Origin: JAICYJ01 sp963797565
GTDB lineage: Bacteria; Actinomycetota; Thermoleophilia; Gaiellales; JAICJC01
NCBI GenBank assembly: GCA_963797565.1
Contig: CAWCPM010000011.1
Span: 124,001 to 188,000 of the forward strand
Length of the DNA: 64,000 bases
Direction: 5' to 3'
The notes beneath the pieces were generated by a model. The model saw nothing but the letters and a program-made list of their open reading frames with translations, searched no databases and had not been told where the DNA came from. Shown here one piece after another: positions 7,765 through 15,971 of the stretch. The first letter of the stretch is position 1; every line of letters begins with the position of its first letter. A program made the position numbers and the translations under genes.

Positions 7765-8106
7765 ATGACCGCCATCGAGATCACCAAGGACAACTTCCAG
7801 AGCGAGGTGCTCGACTCCGAGCTGCCCGTGCTGCTCGACCTCTGGGCAGCCTGGTGCGGCCCCTGCCGCCTGGTGGCGCCCGTGGTGGAGGAGATCGCAG
7901 CCGAGTACGCCGGACGCCTCAAGGTCGGCAAGATCGACGTTGACGACCAGCCCGAGCTGCAGGAGACGTTCCAGGCGCTCAGCATTCCCACGCTGGTGCT
8001 GGTGAAGGATGGCAAGGTCGTCGCCAAGGCCGTCGGCGCCCGCCCCAAGGCCGCGCTTGCCGCCGCCCTGGAGCTCGAGGAGCACGCTCCCGCCGTCGCC
8101 GCCTGA
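7765..8106 (+). CDS. Thioredoxin
   Basis: A 113-aa cytoplasmic thiol-disulfide oxidoreductase with the canonical active site W30-C31-G-P-C34 and the cis-Pro segment SIPTLVLVKDG. The length is normal for thioredoxin, plus a short Ala/Glu-rich tail. AGGAGATAGGA precedes the ATG. It is divergently paired with an ArsR regulator, which suggests induction by redox or thiol stress rather than constitutive expression. A GC-rich hairpin follows the stop. Confidence 0.94.
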   Translation: MTAIEITKDNFQSEVLDSELPVLLDLWAAWCGPCRLVAPVVEEIAAEYAGRLKVGKIDVDDQPELQETFQALSIPTLVLVKDGKVVAKAVGARPKAALAAALELEEHAPAVAA

Positions 8107-8123
8107 CCCGCGGCCACCTGTTC

Positions 8124-8158
8124 CGCGCCCGTTCCGGCAACCGGCCGGCGCGGGCGCG
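8124..8158 (+). terminator. Hairpin after the thioredoxin gene
   Basis: CGCGCCCG (8124-8131) pairs with CGGGCGCG (8151-8158), and CCGG/CCGG can pair inside the loop. It is followed by ATTCGTTTC. It lies 17 bp after the thioredoxin stop and is the likely transcription terminator. Confidence 0.65.
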
Positions 8159-8185
8159 ATTCGTTTCAAACGCCGGTCGCATCGG

Positions 8186-8191
8186 TAGCAT
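8186..8191 (+). promoter_or_regulatory. -10 box of the debranching-enzyme gene
   Basis: TAGCAT ends 6 nt before the ATG at 8198, with TTTCAA 16 nt further upstream as a weak -35. No ribosome binding site is present, which fits a leaderless transcript. Confidence 0.5.
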
Positions 8192-8197
8192 GCGCGG

Positions 8198-10282
8198 ATG
8201 CTGACCGTGCTCGACGGCAATAGCTTCCTCGTCGCGGACGATCACGGCGACGTCGGCGCGGGCTCCGAGGGGCTCTACTACAACGACACCCGCTACCTGT
8301 CGACCTGGCAGCTGCTGCTGAACGGTGAGCCGCCCCAGCTGCTCAGCTCCGACACCGTCGACTACTACTCGGCGGCGGTGTTCCTGCAGAACCCGCCGCT
8401 GCCGGGCATGCCCGCCGGCGCCGTCTCGCTGATCCGCGACGTGTTCGTGGGCGAGGGCAGCCTGCAGAACACGCTGCGCGTCGAGAACCACCTGATCGAG
8501 CCGGTCGAGCTGGAGCTGCGGCTGGAGTTCGACTTCGACTTCCTCGACCTGTTCGAGGTGAAGGCGCGGGAGTACCGCGATGAGGACCTGGTCTTCACAC
8601 GTCGCACGGAGCCCGGCTTCAGCGTCGACGTGACCCACGACGAGGACGAGAACTCCTGGTCGTTCCAGCTCCGCGACGGGGTCTTCTCGGCCGAGGCGCT
8701 GGTCTGGGTGTCCCAGCGGGGACACACCGGCGAGCGCTTCATCTCCCACAGCATCTCGCTGCAGCCGGGAGAGACCTGGGAGTCGCGCGCAAACGTGGTG
8801 CTGCTGTCCGGCGACAGCCGCCGCCGCGACCGCTACACCACCTTCTACTTCGGCCAGGAGCGGGTGCGGGTCGAGGAGTCGCTGCGAGCATGGCGCCTGC
8901 ACGCCCCCGAGCTGGTGACCGACTGGGAGGAGCTGCGGAACACCTACACCCGCTCCCTCGCCGACCTGGCCGCCCTGCGCATGCGTGCCCGCCAGGGCAG
9001 CGACCGGATGGGCGACCTGCCGGCCGCCGGTCTGCCGTGGTTCATGACCGTGTTCGGCCGCGACACGCTGCTGACCAGCTACCAGACGCTGCTGCTGGGC
9101 CCGTCGCTGGCGGCCGGCACGCTGGAGACCCTGGCCGCGCTGCAGGCGGGCGAGCGAGACGACGCGCGCGACAGCGAACCCGGCAAGATCGTGCACGAGC
9201 TGCGTCTGGGCCGGGTCGCGGCCGAAGGCGGCGCCTTCCCCTACTACGGCAGCGTCGACTCGACCCTGCTGTTCCTGATCCTGATGTCCGAGCTCTACCG
9301 CTGGACCGGCGACGTCGACACGATCCAGGGCCTGCGCGAGCCGGCCATGCGGGCGCTCGGCTGGATGCACGAGGACGGCGACCTGGACGGCGACGGGTTC
9401 ATCGAGTACCACCGCCGGTCGCAGCGTGGCCTCGAGTCCCAGACCTGGAAGGACTCGTGGGACTCGATGCGCTACCACGACGGCACCGTGGCACGCTCGC
9501 CGGTGGCCGCGGCCGAGGTGCAGGGCTACGCCTACGACGCCCGCCTGCGCGCGGCCGAGCTGTGCCGCCACGTGTGGGGCGACCCGGAAATGGCGGCGCG
9601 GCTCGAGCGCGAGGCCGCGCAGCTGAAGACCGCCTTCAACCAGGCCTTCTTCTCGGAGCGCAACGGCGACGGTTACTTCGTGCTGGGACTCGACCACGAG
9701 AAGCGGCAGATCGACTCGCTCTGCTCCAACATCGGCCACCTGCTGTGGTCGGGCATCGTGGATGAGACGCGCGCCGCGGCCGTGGCGGAGCAGCTGATGT
9801 CGGACACGCTCAACTCGGGCTGGGGCGTGCGCACCATGTCCGATCGCGACCGCGGCTTCAACCCGATCGGGTACCACACCGGCACCGTCTGGCCGCACGA
9901 CAACAGCCTGCTCACCGCCGGCCTGGTGCGCTACGGCTTCCGCCAGTACGCGAACCGGATCGCCAGCGACATGCTGACGGCCGCCCGCCACTTCGACTAC
10001 CGGCTGCCCGAGGTGTTCGCCGGCTACCGCCGCGGGATGACGCCGTTCCCGGTGGCCTACCCCACCGCCTGCTCGCCGCAGGCCTGGGCGGCCGGCGCGC
10101 CGGTGCTGTTCCTGACCTGCATGCTGGGCCTGCGGCCGGATCCGGCCGACGGGCGGCTGCACGTGGACGCGGTGCTGCCCGAGGCCTGCCAGCGGCTGGA
10201 GCTGCACGGCATCGAGGCCCTGGGGCGACGGTTCGACGTGAGCGTGCAAGGCGGGCATGCCGAGGTGCGCGAAAGCGCGTAG
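8198..10282 (+). CDS. Glycogen-debranching-type amylo-alpha-1,6-glucosidase (GH63/MGH-like fold)
   Basis: A 694-aa protein with an N-terminal GDE_N-type beta domain (MLTVLDGNSFLVADDHGDVG, then GLYYNDTRYLSTW) and a C-terminal (alpha/alpha)6 barrel. The barrel shows PWFMTVFGRDTLLTSYQTLL, GLESQTWKDSWDSM and GTVWPHDNSLL, segments that carry the acidic catalytic residues in this family. It probably removes alpha-1,6 branches or hydrolyses a related alpha-glucoside such as a compatible-solute glycoside in the cytoplasm; the exact substrate is not fixed by sequence. It stands alone, with a leaderless-type promoter and a convergent terminator. Confidence 0.88.
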   Translation: MLTVLDGNSFLVADDHGDVGAGSEGLYYNDTRYLSTWQLLLNGEPPQLLSSDTVDYYSAAVFLQNPPLPGMPAGAVSLIRDVFVGEGSLQNTLRVENHLIEPVELELRLEFDFDFLDLFEVKAREYRDEDLVFTRRTEPGFSVDVTHDEDENSWSFQLRDGVFSAEALVWVSQRGHTGERFISHSISLQPGETWESRANVVLLSGDSRRRDRYTTFYFGQERVRVEESLRAWRLHAPELVTDWEELRNTYTRSLADLAALRMRARQGSDRMGDLPAAGLPWFMTVFGRDTLLTSYQTLLLGPSLAAGTLETLAALQAGERDDARDSEPGKIVHELRLGRVAAEGGAFPYYGSVDSTLLFLILMSELYRWTGDVDTIQGLREPAMRALGWMHEDGDLDGDGFIEYHRRSQRGLESQTWKDSWDSMRYHDGTVARSPVAAAEVQGYAYDARLRAAELCRHVWGDPEMAARLEREAAQLKTAFNQAFFSERNGDGYFVLGLDHEKRQIDSLCSNIGHLLWSGIVDETRAAAVAEQLMSDTLNSGWGVRTMSDRDRGFNPIGYHTGTVWPHDNSLLTAGLVRYGFRQYANRIASDMLTAARHFDYRLPEVFAGYRRGMTPFPVAYPTACSPQAWAAGAPVLFLTCMLGLRPDPADGRLHVDAVLPEACQRLELHGIEALGRRFDVSVQGGHAEVRESA

Positions 10283-10335
10283 GCCGCGGCTCCTCCGATC
10301 CGGGGAGGGCGAACCACCCGTGCCGTGAGGCGCGA

Positions 10336-10400
10336 CCGCCGCGCGGCGGCCGATCATCCATCTGCGGGCCGGATCACCAGCCGCCGGTTGGTCCGGCCCG
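10336..10400. terminator. Tandem GC-rich hairpins between convergent genes
   Basis: A perfect palindrome CCGCCGCGCGGCGG (10336-10349) is followed by a 9-bp stem CGGGCCGGA (10365-10373) / TCCGGCCCG (10392-10400). They lie between the ends of the debranching-enzyme gene and the leftward threonine synthase homolog, so they can end transcription from both sides. Confidence 0.7.
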
Positions 10401-10416
10401 CGATTCGCCCGGGACT

Positions 10417-11658
10417 TCATCTACCAGTCGAGGCCAGGCGCCGCTCGAGTGCTGCATCCACGTCATCGGGGTCGGGCGACACCGCGATCGTGCTGACGGC
10501 CGGGCGCACCGCGTCGATCGTCTTCAGGCCGTCGCCGGTGATGTAGACGACCACCGTCTCCCCCGCGCCGATCTCGCCCCGCTCGGCCAGCTTGCGCAGC
10601 ACCCCGGCGGTGACGCCGCCCGCCGTCTCGGTGAAGACCCCGGTGGCCGCCGCCAGCAGGGTGATGCCCTCGACGATCTGCTCGTCGTCGACGGCCTCGA
10701 TCGAGCCGCCGGTGCGGCGGGCCACGTCCAGCGCGTAGACGCCGTCGGCGGGGCTGCCGATCGCGAGCGACTTGGCGATGCCGGTCGGCTTGACCGGCAC
10801 GACCTGGTCGGAGCCGCCGGCGAAAGCGGTCGCCACCGGCGCGCAGCCGGCGCCCTGGCAGCCGTGCATGATCGGATCCGGGCCATCGTCCAGCAGCCCG
10901 GCGGCGCGGCCCTCCTCGAAGCCCTGCAGGATCTTCGTGTAGAGCGAGCCCGAGGCTATCGGCGCGATCACGCGGTCGGGGACTCGCCAGCCCAGCTGCT
11001 CCGCCGTCTCCAGCGCGATCGTCTTTGACCCCTCCGCGTAGTAGGCGCGCATGTTGACGTTGACGAAGGCCCACGGCCGGTCGTAGGCGAGCTCCGAGCA
11101 GAGCCGGTTGACGTCGTCATAGGTGCCGTCGACGACGAACACGGTGGCGCCGTAGGCGGCGGCGGCGATGATCTTCTCGGGCTCGAGGTCGCTGGGCACG
11201 AAGATGTAGGTGGGCAGCCCCAGCGCGGCGCCGGCGGCGGCCGTGGCCCCCGCCAGGTTGCCGGTGGAGGCGCATGCCAGCGCCTCGTAGCCCAGCTCGA
11301 CCGACTTGGCCGCCGCCACCGCCACCACCCGGTCCTTGAACGAGTGGGTGGGGTTGGAGGTCTCGGTCTTGACGTACAGCTCGCAGTCCAGGCCCAGCTC
11401 GGCGGCCAGGCGGTCGGCCCGGATCAGCGGCGAGTTGCCAACCGGCAGCCCGCGGCCGGGCGCATCCACCGGCAGGAACGACTCCCACCGCCAGAGCGTC
11501 GAGGGGCCGGACTCGATCAGCTCGCGGGTGACGCCGGCCGCGATCGCGTCGCGGTCGTAGGCGGCCTCGAGCGGCCCGAAGCAGCTGTCGCAGGCGAAGC
11601 GCGCCTCCAGCGGGTGCTGCGAGCCACAGCCCTTGCAGACGAGATGCGTTGCATACAT
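10417..11658 (-). CDS. thrC: Threonine synthase homolog with zinc ribbon, under SAM riboswitch
   Basis: A PLP enzyme (413 aa) of the threonine synthase family, which converts O-phosphohomoserine to threonine. An N-terminal zinc ribbon is formed by C8, C11, C23 and C26, the PLP lysine is K108 (THSFKDR), and the phosphate-binding SGSLYTK and ITGDG segments follow. The leader carries a SAM-I riboswitch, so expression follows SAM level. That is odd for plain threonine synthesis, and the next gene is a sulfite/nitrite reductase. A sulfur-linked function from the same substrate, such as feeding phosphohomoserine to homocysteine synthesis, is possible but unproven. The ATG at 11658 has GGGAG 7 nt upstream. 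Confidence 0.88.
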   Translation of the reverse strand: MYATHLVCKGCGSQHPLEARFACDSCFGPLEAAYDRDAIAAGVTRELIESGPSTLWRWESFLPVDAPGRGLPVGNSPLIRADRLAAELGLDCELYVKTETSNPTHSFKDRVVAVAAAKSVELGYEALACASTGNLAGATAAAGAALGLPTYIFVPSDLEPEKIIAAAAYGATVFVVDGTYDDVNRLCSELAYDRPWAFVNVNMRAYYAEGSKTIALETAEQLGWRVPDRVIAPIASGSLYTKILQGFEEGRAAGLLDDGPDPIMHGCQGAGCAPVATAFAGGSDQVVPVKPTGIAKSLAIGSPADGVYALDVARRTGGSIEAVDDEQIVEGITLLAAATGVFTETAGGVTAGVLRKLAERGEIGAGETVVVYITGDGLKTIDAVRPAVSTIAVSPDPDDVDAALERRLASTGR

Positions 11659-11676
11659 TGGTGATCTCCCGGGATG

Positions 11677-11693
11677 GGCCGATCAGATCGGCC
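11677..11693 (-). promoter_or_regulatory. Expression-platform hairpin of the SAM riboswitch
   Basis: GGCCGATC pairs with GATCGGCC around a single base, 20-36 nt before the thrC start and directly after the aptamer. There is no U-tract, so it could act as an intrinsic terminator of the high-GC type or mask the GGGAG ribosome binding site at its 3' side. Confidence 0.55.
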
Positions 11694-11697
11694 GGTT

Positions 11698-11803
11698 CAC
11701 ATCTTTCGAGGCGGTTGCCTCGCCGGATGGGGCACCGTCCCCGCAGCGCGGTTCGGTTGCCGAGGCTTCGCAGGGCCGGTCCCTCCGCCTCTCTTGATGC
11801 GTG
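11698..11803 (-). promoter_or_regulatory. SAM-I (S-box) riboswitch aptamer upstream of thrC
   Basis: Read on the minus strand, the leader contains the S-box core in order: AUCAAGAGAGGCGGAGGGAC, CGGCCCUGCGAAGCCUCGGC, AACC, then GGUGCCCCAUCC and GAAAGAUGUG. The outer P1 stem pairs CGCAUC (5' side) with GAUGUG (3' side) with one G-U pair. The conserved GGAGGGA, CGGCAACC and GGUGCC segments are all present. The aptamer starts about 30 nt after the promoter and ends about 40 nt before the ATG. The class assignment to SAM-I is by eye; a covariance search would confirm it. Confidence 0.9.
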
Positions 11804-11841
11804 TGCCGGGAACTCCCGACGTCTGCACTTCCAGTGGTCAC

Positions 11842-11871
11842 ATGGTAGTGAAGCCCTCACACACCGGTCAA
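11842..11871 (-). promoter_or_regulatory. Promoter of the thrC riboswitch transcript
   Basis: On the minus strand, TTGACC (11866-11871) and TACCAT (11842-11847) are separated by 18 nt. Transcription would start near 11835, about 30 nt before the aptamer, giving a leader of about 180 nt. Confidence 0.6.
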
Positions 11872-11914
11872 TTGCCAACCCGCTCCAACCGGCGCGCGCT
11901 ACCGTAGAGGCAGC

Positions 11915-12211
11915 GTGGAAACGGTGCTCTCCTACGGGGTGATGATGCTGGCGGTGGTGTCCGTGCCGGTCACGGCGATCTGGGCGCGGCGGGCGCGGCG
12001 GCGGCGGGAGCTGGCCGAGTGGCGTGTGGCGATCCGGGCCACGCCCCAGGGCACCGTGGTCGAGCTGGTGCGCCCGGGCGAGCACTCGCAGCGGATCGGC
12101 CGGCTCGACCCGGCCGACGAGGAGTTCTCGACCAAGCTCGAGGACGCCCGCTCGGCGGCGCTCGAGCGCGCGGTGGCGCTGAACGTGGCCCGCCGCGACC
12201 TCATGCCGTAG
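11915..12211 (+). CDS. Small membrane-anchored hypothetical protein
   Basis: A 98-aa protein of unknown function. One N-terminal hydrophobic segment (VLSYGVMMLAVVSVPVTAIW) is followed by a strongly basic stretch (ARRARRRRELAEWR), so the C-terminal part is cytoplasmic. The rest is a small soluble domain ending in a charged helix (KLEDARSAALERAVALNVARR). The GTG at 11915 is the only plausible start. It lies between the divergent thrC homolog and the convergent sulfite reductase. No family was recognised. Confidence 0.65.
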   Translation: METVLSYGVMMLAVVSVPVTAIWARRARRRRELAEWRVAIRATPQGTVVELVRPGEHSQRIGRLDPADEEFSTKLEDARSAALERAVALNVARRDLMP

Positions 12212-12228
12212 CCTCGGCCGGCTTGCGG

Positions 12229-13884
12229 CTAGGCGGCCGCCTCCTGCTGCTGCTCGCGGGCGACGGCCACACCGATCAGCGCCGCCAGCCGCGCGTCGCC
12301 CTGCCGGTCGGCCCACTCGCCGAAGCTCATGTCTGACCGCCGCTCGCCCTTGTAGGCGCGCACGACCCGCTCGACGGCGTAGCGGGCGTCGTCGGCCGGG
12401 ATCGCCTTGCTGGCGATGCGCCGCCCGAAGGCCGCGCCCTCCCCCAGCCGGCCACCGATGTGCACGATGAAGCCCTGCACCCGCTCGCCGTCGGCCGTCT
12501 TTGCGATGCCGCCCTGCAGGCCGATGTCGGCGATCTGGTACTGGGCGCAGGCGTTCGGGCAACCGTTCAGGTTGATCCGGATCGATCCGTCCAGGTCTCC
12601 GATGCGCCGCTCCAGGTGCTCGATCAGCTCGGCCGCGCGATGCTTGGTCTCGACGATCGCCAGCTTGCAGAACTCCATGCCGGTGCACGAGATGATGCCG
12701 CGCCGGAATGCCGACGCCTCGGTGGGCAGGCCCAGGTCGGCGAGCTCGGCGGCCACCGTCTCGACGTGGTGGTCGGGCACGTCCACCACGATGATGTTCT
12801 GCCGGTTCGTGCAGCGCAGCCCGCCCGAGCCGTAGCGCTCGGCGATGCCGGCCACGCCGATCATCTGGTCGGCCGTGAAGCGGCCGCGCAGCGTGGTGCC
12901 GCCCACGTAGTAGAGGCCGGCCTGCGCCTGCGGGTGCACGCCCAGGTGATCGCGGTGCGCGTCGATCGGCGCGGTCGGCTCGACGGAGCGCTCCAGCTCG
13001 TAGCCGAGCTTGCGCTCGACCTCGTCGCGCAGCCGCTCGACCCCCCACTCGTCCACCAGGAACTTGATCCGCGCGCGCGTGCGCTTGGTGCGCTTGCCCT
13101 CGTCGCGGTAGAGCTCGGTGATGGCGCGGCACACCTCCACCGCCTGCTCCGGGCGGGCGAACACGTCCAGCCGGCGGCCCATCTTGGCCGAGGCGCCGAG
13201 CCCGCCGCCGACCCACACGTCGTAGCCGATCACGCCGTCCTTGTCGACGGCCACCAGGCCGATGTCGTTGATCTCGTGCTGGGCGCAGTGATGCACGCAG
13301 GCCGAGACCGACACCTTGAACTTGCGGGGCAGGTTCGAGAACTCGCGGTGACCGACGAACGCCCGCTCCAGCTCCGCCACCAGCGGCCGCGTGTCGATCA
13401 GCTCGTGGCCGTCGACCCCGGCCAGCGGGCATCCCACGACGTTGCGCCAGACATCGCCGCAGGCCTGCGTGAACGACAGCCCGACCGCGTTCAGCTCGTC
13501 CAGCACGACCGGCATGTCCTCGATCGCCAGGTTGTGCAGCTGGATGTTCTGCCGCGTCGTGATGTCGCCCATGCCGCGGCCGTAGCGCTCGGCCAGCGAC
13601 CCCACCGCCCGCAGCTGCTCCGAGCTGACGATGCCGCCCGGGAACTTGACGCGGAGCATGAACAGGCCGTCGGTCTCGTCGGACGGACCGGGATCGCCGG
13701 AGGCGGCCGACTCGGCGGCGCGCTGCGTGTAGACGCCGTACCAGCGGAACAGCGCCAGGTCGTCGGGCTCGATCGCGTCGAAGCCGAGCTCGGCGTAGCG
13801 GTAGATGTCTGCGAGCACATCCAGCCCGTCCTTGCGGGCCTTGATGTGCTCGATCTCGGGAAGCTTGGCGGCGGTATCGGTCAT
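12229..13884 (-). CDS. Ferredoxin-dependent sulfite/nitrite reductase (siroheme, [4Fe-4S])
   Basis: A 551-aa assimilatory reductase carrying siroheme and a [4Fe-4S] cluster. The two nitrite/sulfite reductase repeats are visible (TTRQNIQLHNLAIEDMP and CTNRQNIIVVDVPDHHV). The cluster/siroheme ligands are C400 and C406 (CTGMEFC) and C442 and C446 (NGCPNAC). Electrons probably come from ferredoxin. Sequence alone does not separate sulfite from nitrite as substrate; the neighbouring SAM-controlled gene leans to sulfite. A 14-bp palindrome sits between its -35 and -10 boxes, so repression by a DNA-binding protein, perhaps the divergent GntR, is likely. Confidence 0.9.
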   Translation of the reverse strand: MTDTAAKLPEIEHIKARKDGLDVLADIYRYAELGFDAIEPDDLALFRWYGVYTQRAAESAASGDPGPSDETDGLFMLRVKFPGGIVSSEQLRAVGSLAERYGRGMGDITTRQNIQLHNLAIEDMPVVLDELNAVGLSFTQACGDVWRNVVGCPLAGVDGHELIDTRPLVAELERAFVGHREFSNLPRKFKVSVSACVHHCAQHEINDIGLVAVDKDGVIGYDVWVGGGLGASAKMGRRLDVFARPEQAVEVCRAITELYRDEGKRTKRTRARIKFLVDEWGVERLRDEVERKLGYELERSVEPTAPIDAHRDHLGVHPQAQAGLYYVGGTTLRGRFTADQMIGVAGIAERYGSGGLRCTNRQNIIVVDVPDHHVETVAAELADLGLPTEASAFRRGIISCTGMEFCKLAIVETKHRAAELIEHLERRIGDLDGSIRINLNGCPNACAQYQIADIGLQGGIAKTADGERVQGFIVHIGGRLGEGAAFGRRIASKAIPADDARYAVERVVRAYKGERRSDMSFGEWADRQGDARLAALIGVAVAREQQQEAAA

Positions 13885-13920
13885 GAGGGATCGCTCCGGG
13901 TGCTCGCGGGATGTCCTCGC

Positions 13921-13950
13921 AGCCTATCTTGTTTGGATCCAAACCTCAAA
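13921..13950 (-). promoter_or_regulatory. Sulfite/nitrite reductase promoter with palindromic operator in the spacer
   Basis: On the minus strand, TTTGAG (13945-13950) and TAGGCT (13921-13926) are 18 nt apart. The spacer contains the perfect palindrome GTTTGGATCCAAAC (13931-13944), where a bound protein would block RNA polymerase. The divergent GntR gene starts 67 bp away and is the first candidate to bind it. Confidence 0.6.
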
Positions 13951-13997
13951 TGTTAGGATACATATAACCAGCGCTCCGATGGGCACCAACCGGCCTG

Positions 13998-14003
13998 TAG
14001 GAT
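13998..14003 (+). promoter_or_regulatory. -10 box of the GntR gene
   Basis: TAGGAT ends 7 nt before the ATG at 14011, and no ribosome binding site is present. This is the same leaderless arrangement as at several other genes here. Confidence 0.5.
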
Positions 14004-14010
14004 CGACCAC

Positions 14011-14724
14011 ATGCCCAACCGCCCGACCGGCAGCCCCAGCCGCGCCGACCACCTCGCCCACGAGCTCCAGGTCGAGATCATCACGGGCCGGATCCCGCTC
14101 GGCACCAGGCTGCGGCAGGAGGACCTGGCCGAGCGCTTCGGCGTCAGCCGCACCCCCATCCGTGAGGCGCTGCGCCAGCTGCAGGCGATCGGGCTGGTCG
14201 AGCAGCTGGGACATCGCGGGGCGCTGGTGCGGTCGTTCTCGCCGGACGAGTGCCGCAACATCTTCCTGGTGCGGGCGGAGCTGGAGGGGCTGGCGGCAGA
14301 GCGGGCCTCGGGACAGCTGACCACCTACGACCACGCCGACCTGGACACCGCCCAGGCGCTGCTGCGGGCCGGCGGCGAGCGCGTCGGGCAGCTACCGGCA
14401 ACGGACTCGGAGGGGCGGCTGATCGCCCTGCAGCAGTGCTCGCAGGCGAACGAGCTGTTCCACAACGTGATTCTTGCAGCGGCCACCTGCCCGCCGCTGC
14501 GCGACACGGTGCAGGCGCTCACCAACCGGGTGCCGCGCAGCCTGGCCTGGCACACCTTCGCCGTCGATCCCGGGATCGTGCCGCGAAGCGCCGATGACCA
14601 CGACCGCATCGCCGAGGCGCTCGACAAGCCCGACCCGAAGCGGGCGCGGAAGCTGCTGCACGCGCACGTGCTGGACACGGGCGAGACGCTGGCGCGGTGG
14701 TTGTCGCGGCAGGGTGGGCGCTAA
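14011..14724 (+). CDS. GntR family regulator, FCD-type
   Basis: A 237-aa regulator with an N-terminal winged helix (ADHLAHELQVEIITGRIPLG, then LAERFGVSRTPIREALRQLQ) and a C-terminal all-helical FCD-like ligand domain (FLVRAELEGLAAERASGQ). Histidines for a metal site (e.g. NELFHNVIL) are in place. Such proteins usually bind small carboxylates. It diverges from the sulfite/nitrite reductase, whose promoter holds a palindrome. Control of that gene is an inference from position. It ends 8 bp from the convergent NlpC/P60 gene. Confidence 0.9.
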   Translation: MPNRPTGSPSRADHLAHELQVEIITGRIPLGTRLRQEDLAERFGVSRTPIREALRQLQAIGLVEQLGHRGALVRSFSPDECRNIFLVRAELEGLAAERASGQLTTYDHADLDTAQALLRAGGERVGQLPATDSEGRLIALQQCSQANELFHNVILAAATCPPLRDTVQALTNRVPRSLAWHTFAVDPGIVPRSADDHDRIAEALDKPDPKRARKLLHAHVLDTGETLARWLSRQGGR

Positions 14725-14732
14725 GAGATCTG

Positions 14733-15833
14733 CTAGCCGATGCGCCTGGCGCCGACGTACTCGGACGAGTACCAGCCGGACAGCGAGCTGATCTGCACCA
14801 CGGTGCCGGTGTGCGGAGCGTGGATGAACGAGCCGCCGCCGACGTAGATGCCGACGTGGCCGAGGCCGTCGAAGAACACGAGGTCGCCGGGCTCGAGGGC
14901 GTCGCGCGGCACCGGCGTGCCCATCGAATACTGAGCTGCGGCGTTGTGCGGCAGCGACACGCCCAGCCGGCCGTACACGTACATGACCAGCCCGGAGCAG
15001 TCGAAGCCCGACGGCGAGGCGCCGCCCCACACGTACGGCACTCCCAGGTACTGCTCGGCGATCGCGACCGCCTGGCCGCCCAGCGTGCTGGACGGAGGCA
15101 CCGGGATGCTGCCGCCCGTGCCGCCGACGCTGCCGCCGCCGCTGGCCGCAGCCGCCGCGGCCGTCGCGGCCGCCTGCTCACGCGCCTGCTGCTGGTCGAT
15201 CAGGTGCTGGATGTCGGCGCTGATCTGCGACTTACGGGACTGCAGCGAGTGCAGGCCCGCCTCCACGTGCTGCTTGGCCGCGAGCTGTGCCTGCTGTTCC
15301 GTGGCCAGCTGCGTCGTCTCGGTCGCGAGCTGGCGCGTGCGGTCGGCGATCACCTTCTTGGTCTGGGCGATCTGCGCGATCAGGTTGCTGTTCGCATCGT
15401 TGGCCCGTTGCAGCACCTGCACATGGTCGACCAGCTCGGTGAACGAGTGGGAGGCGAGCAGGAACGACACGACATCCTCGTCGGTCGACTTGTAGGCGCT
15501 GGTCAGGCTCTGCGCCAGCAGCTTCTGGGCATGCGCCAGGTTCTTCCTGGCCACGGCCAGCACGATCCTGTTGTTCTGCAGCTGGTGGCGCGTCTGCAGG
15601 TAGTGCTGGTGGACGGCGTTGTACTTCTCGATCTGCTTCTCGAGCGCCGCCTCCTGGTTCATGATCTGGTTTTCGACCTGGCGCGCCTCGGCTCGCTTCG
15701 CTGAGATGCTGGACGCGGCAGATGCCTGCGGCAGCGCCACCACCAGGAAGGCGGTCAGGAGCGAGAAAGCCAGGAGCAACGGTCGGGTCACACGCGCACC
15801 CACTGCGCGTGCATGGCCACGGCTGAAACACAT
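14733..15833 (-). CDS. Secreted NlpC/P60 peptidoglycan endopeptidase with coiled coil
   Basis: A cell-wall hydrolase of RipA/CwlO type. A signal sequence (RPLLLAFSLLTAFLVVALPQASA) precedes a long coiled coil (about residues 45-225, with many Gln/Ala/Lys heptads). A Gly/Ser-Pro linker (SGGGSVGGTGGSIPVPPSS) follows, then the NlpC/P60 domain with catalytic Cys in GFDCSGLVMYVYG and His in LGHVGIYVGGGSFIHAP. The coiled coil probably docks on an FtsEX-like activator (family knowledge). The start is uncertain: ATG at 15833 is used, and GTG at 15791 would place the signal peptide nearer the N terminus. Confidence 0.9.
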   Translation of the reverse strand: MCFSRGHARAVGARVTRPLLLAFSLLTAFLVVALPQASAASSISAKRAEARQVENQIMNQEAALEKQIEKYNAVHQHYLQTRHQLQNNRIVLAVARKNLAHAQKLLAQSLTSAYKSTDEDVVSFLLASHSFTELVDHVQVLQRANDANSNLIAQIAQTKKVIADRTRQLATETTQLATEQQAQLAAKQHVEAGLHSLQSRKSQISADIQHLIDQQQAREQAAATAAAAAASGGGSVGGTGGSIPVPPSSTLGGQAVAIAEQYLGVPYVWGGASPSGFDCSGLVMYVYGRLGVSLPHNAAAQYSMGTPVPRDALEPGDLVFFDGLGHVGIYVGGGSFIHAPHTGTVVQISSLSGWYSSEYVGARRIG

Positions 15834-15971
15834 GGGTGAAGACGCTACCAGACGGGTTCGACGACAGCCGTCATACATCAAATGTTTACGAATGGGGTGG
15901 AGCGGCGATCGGCTCTGTCACAATGCGGTCGACAACGCACGCAAAGCCACGTCAGGAAACGAGGTCGAGGC

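Noticed and set aside
7979..10420. Long minus-strand open frame (813 codons) opposite the debranching-enzyme gene
   Set aside because: It is an antisense frame produced by high GC. Its protein is low-complexity (His/Arg/Val/Gln-rich) with no domain, while the plus strand encodes a clear enzyme.
11117..13942. Minus-strand open frame of 941 codons across thrC and the sulfite/nitrite reductase
   Set aside because: It runs through both real genes and the riboswitch in the wrong frame and is Arg-rich without any domain.
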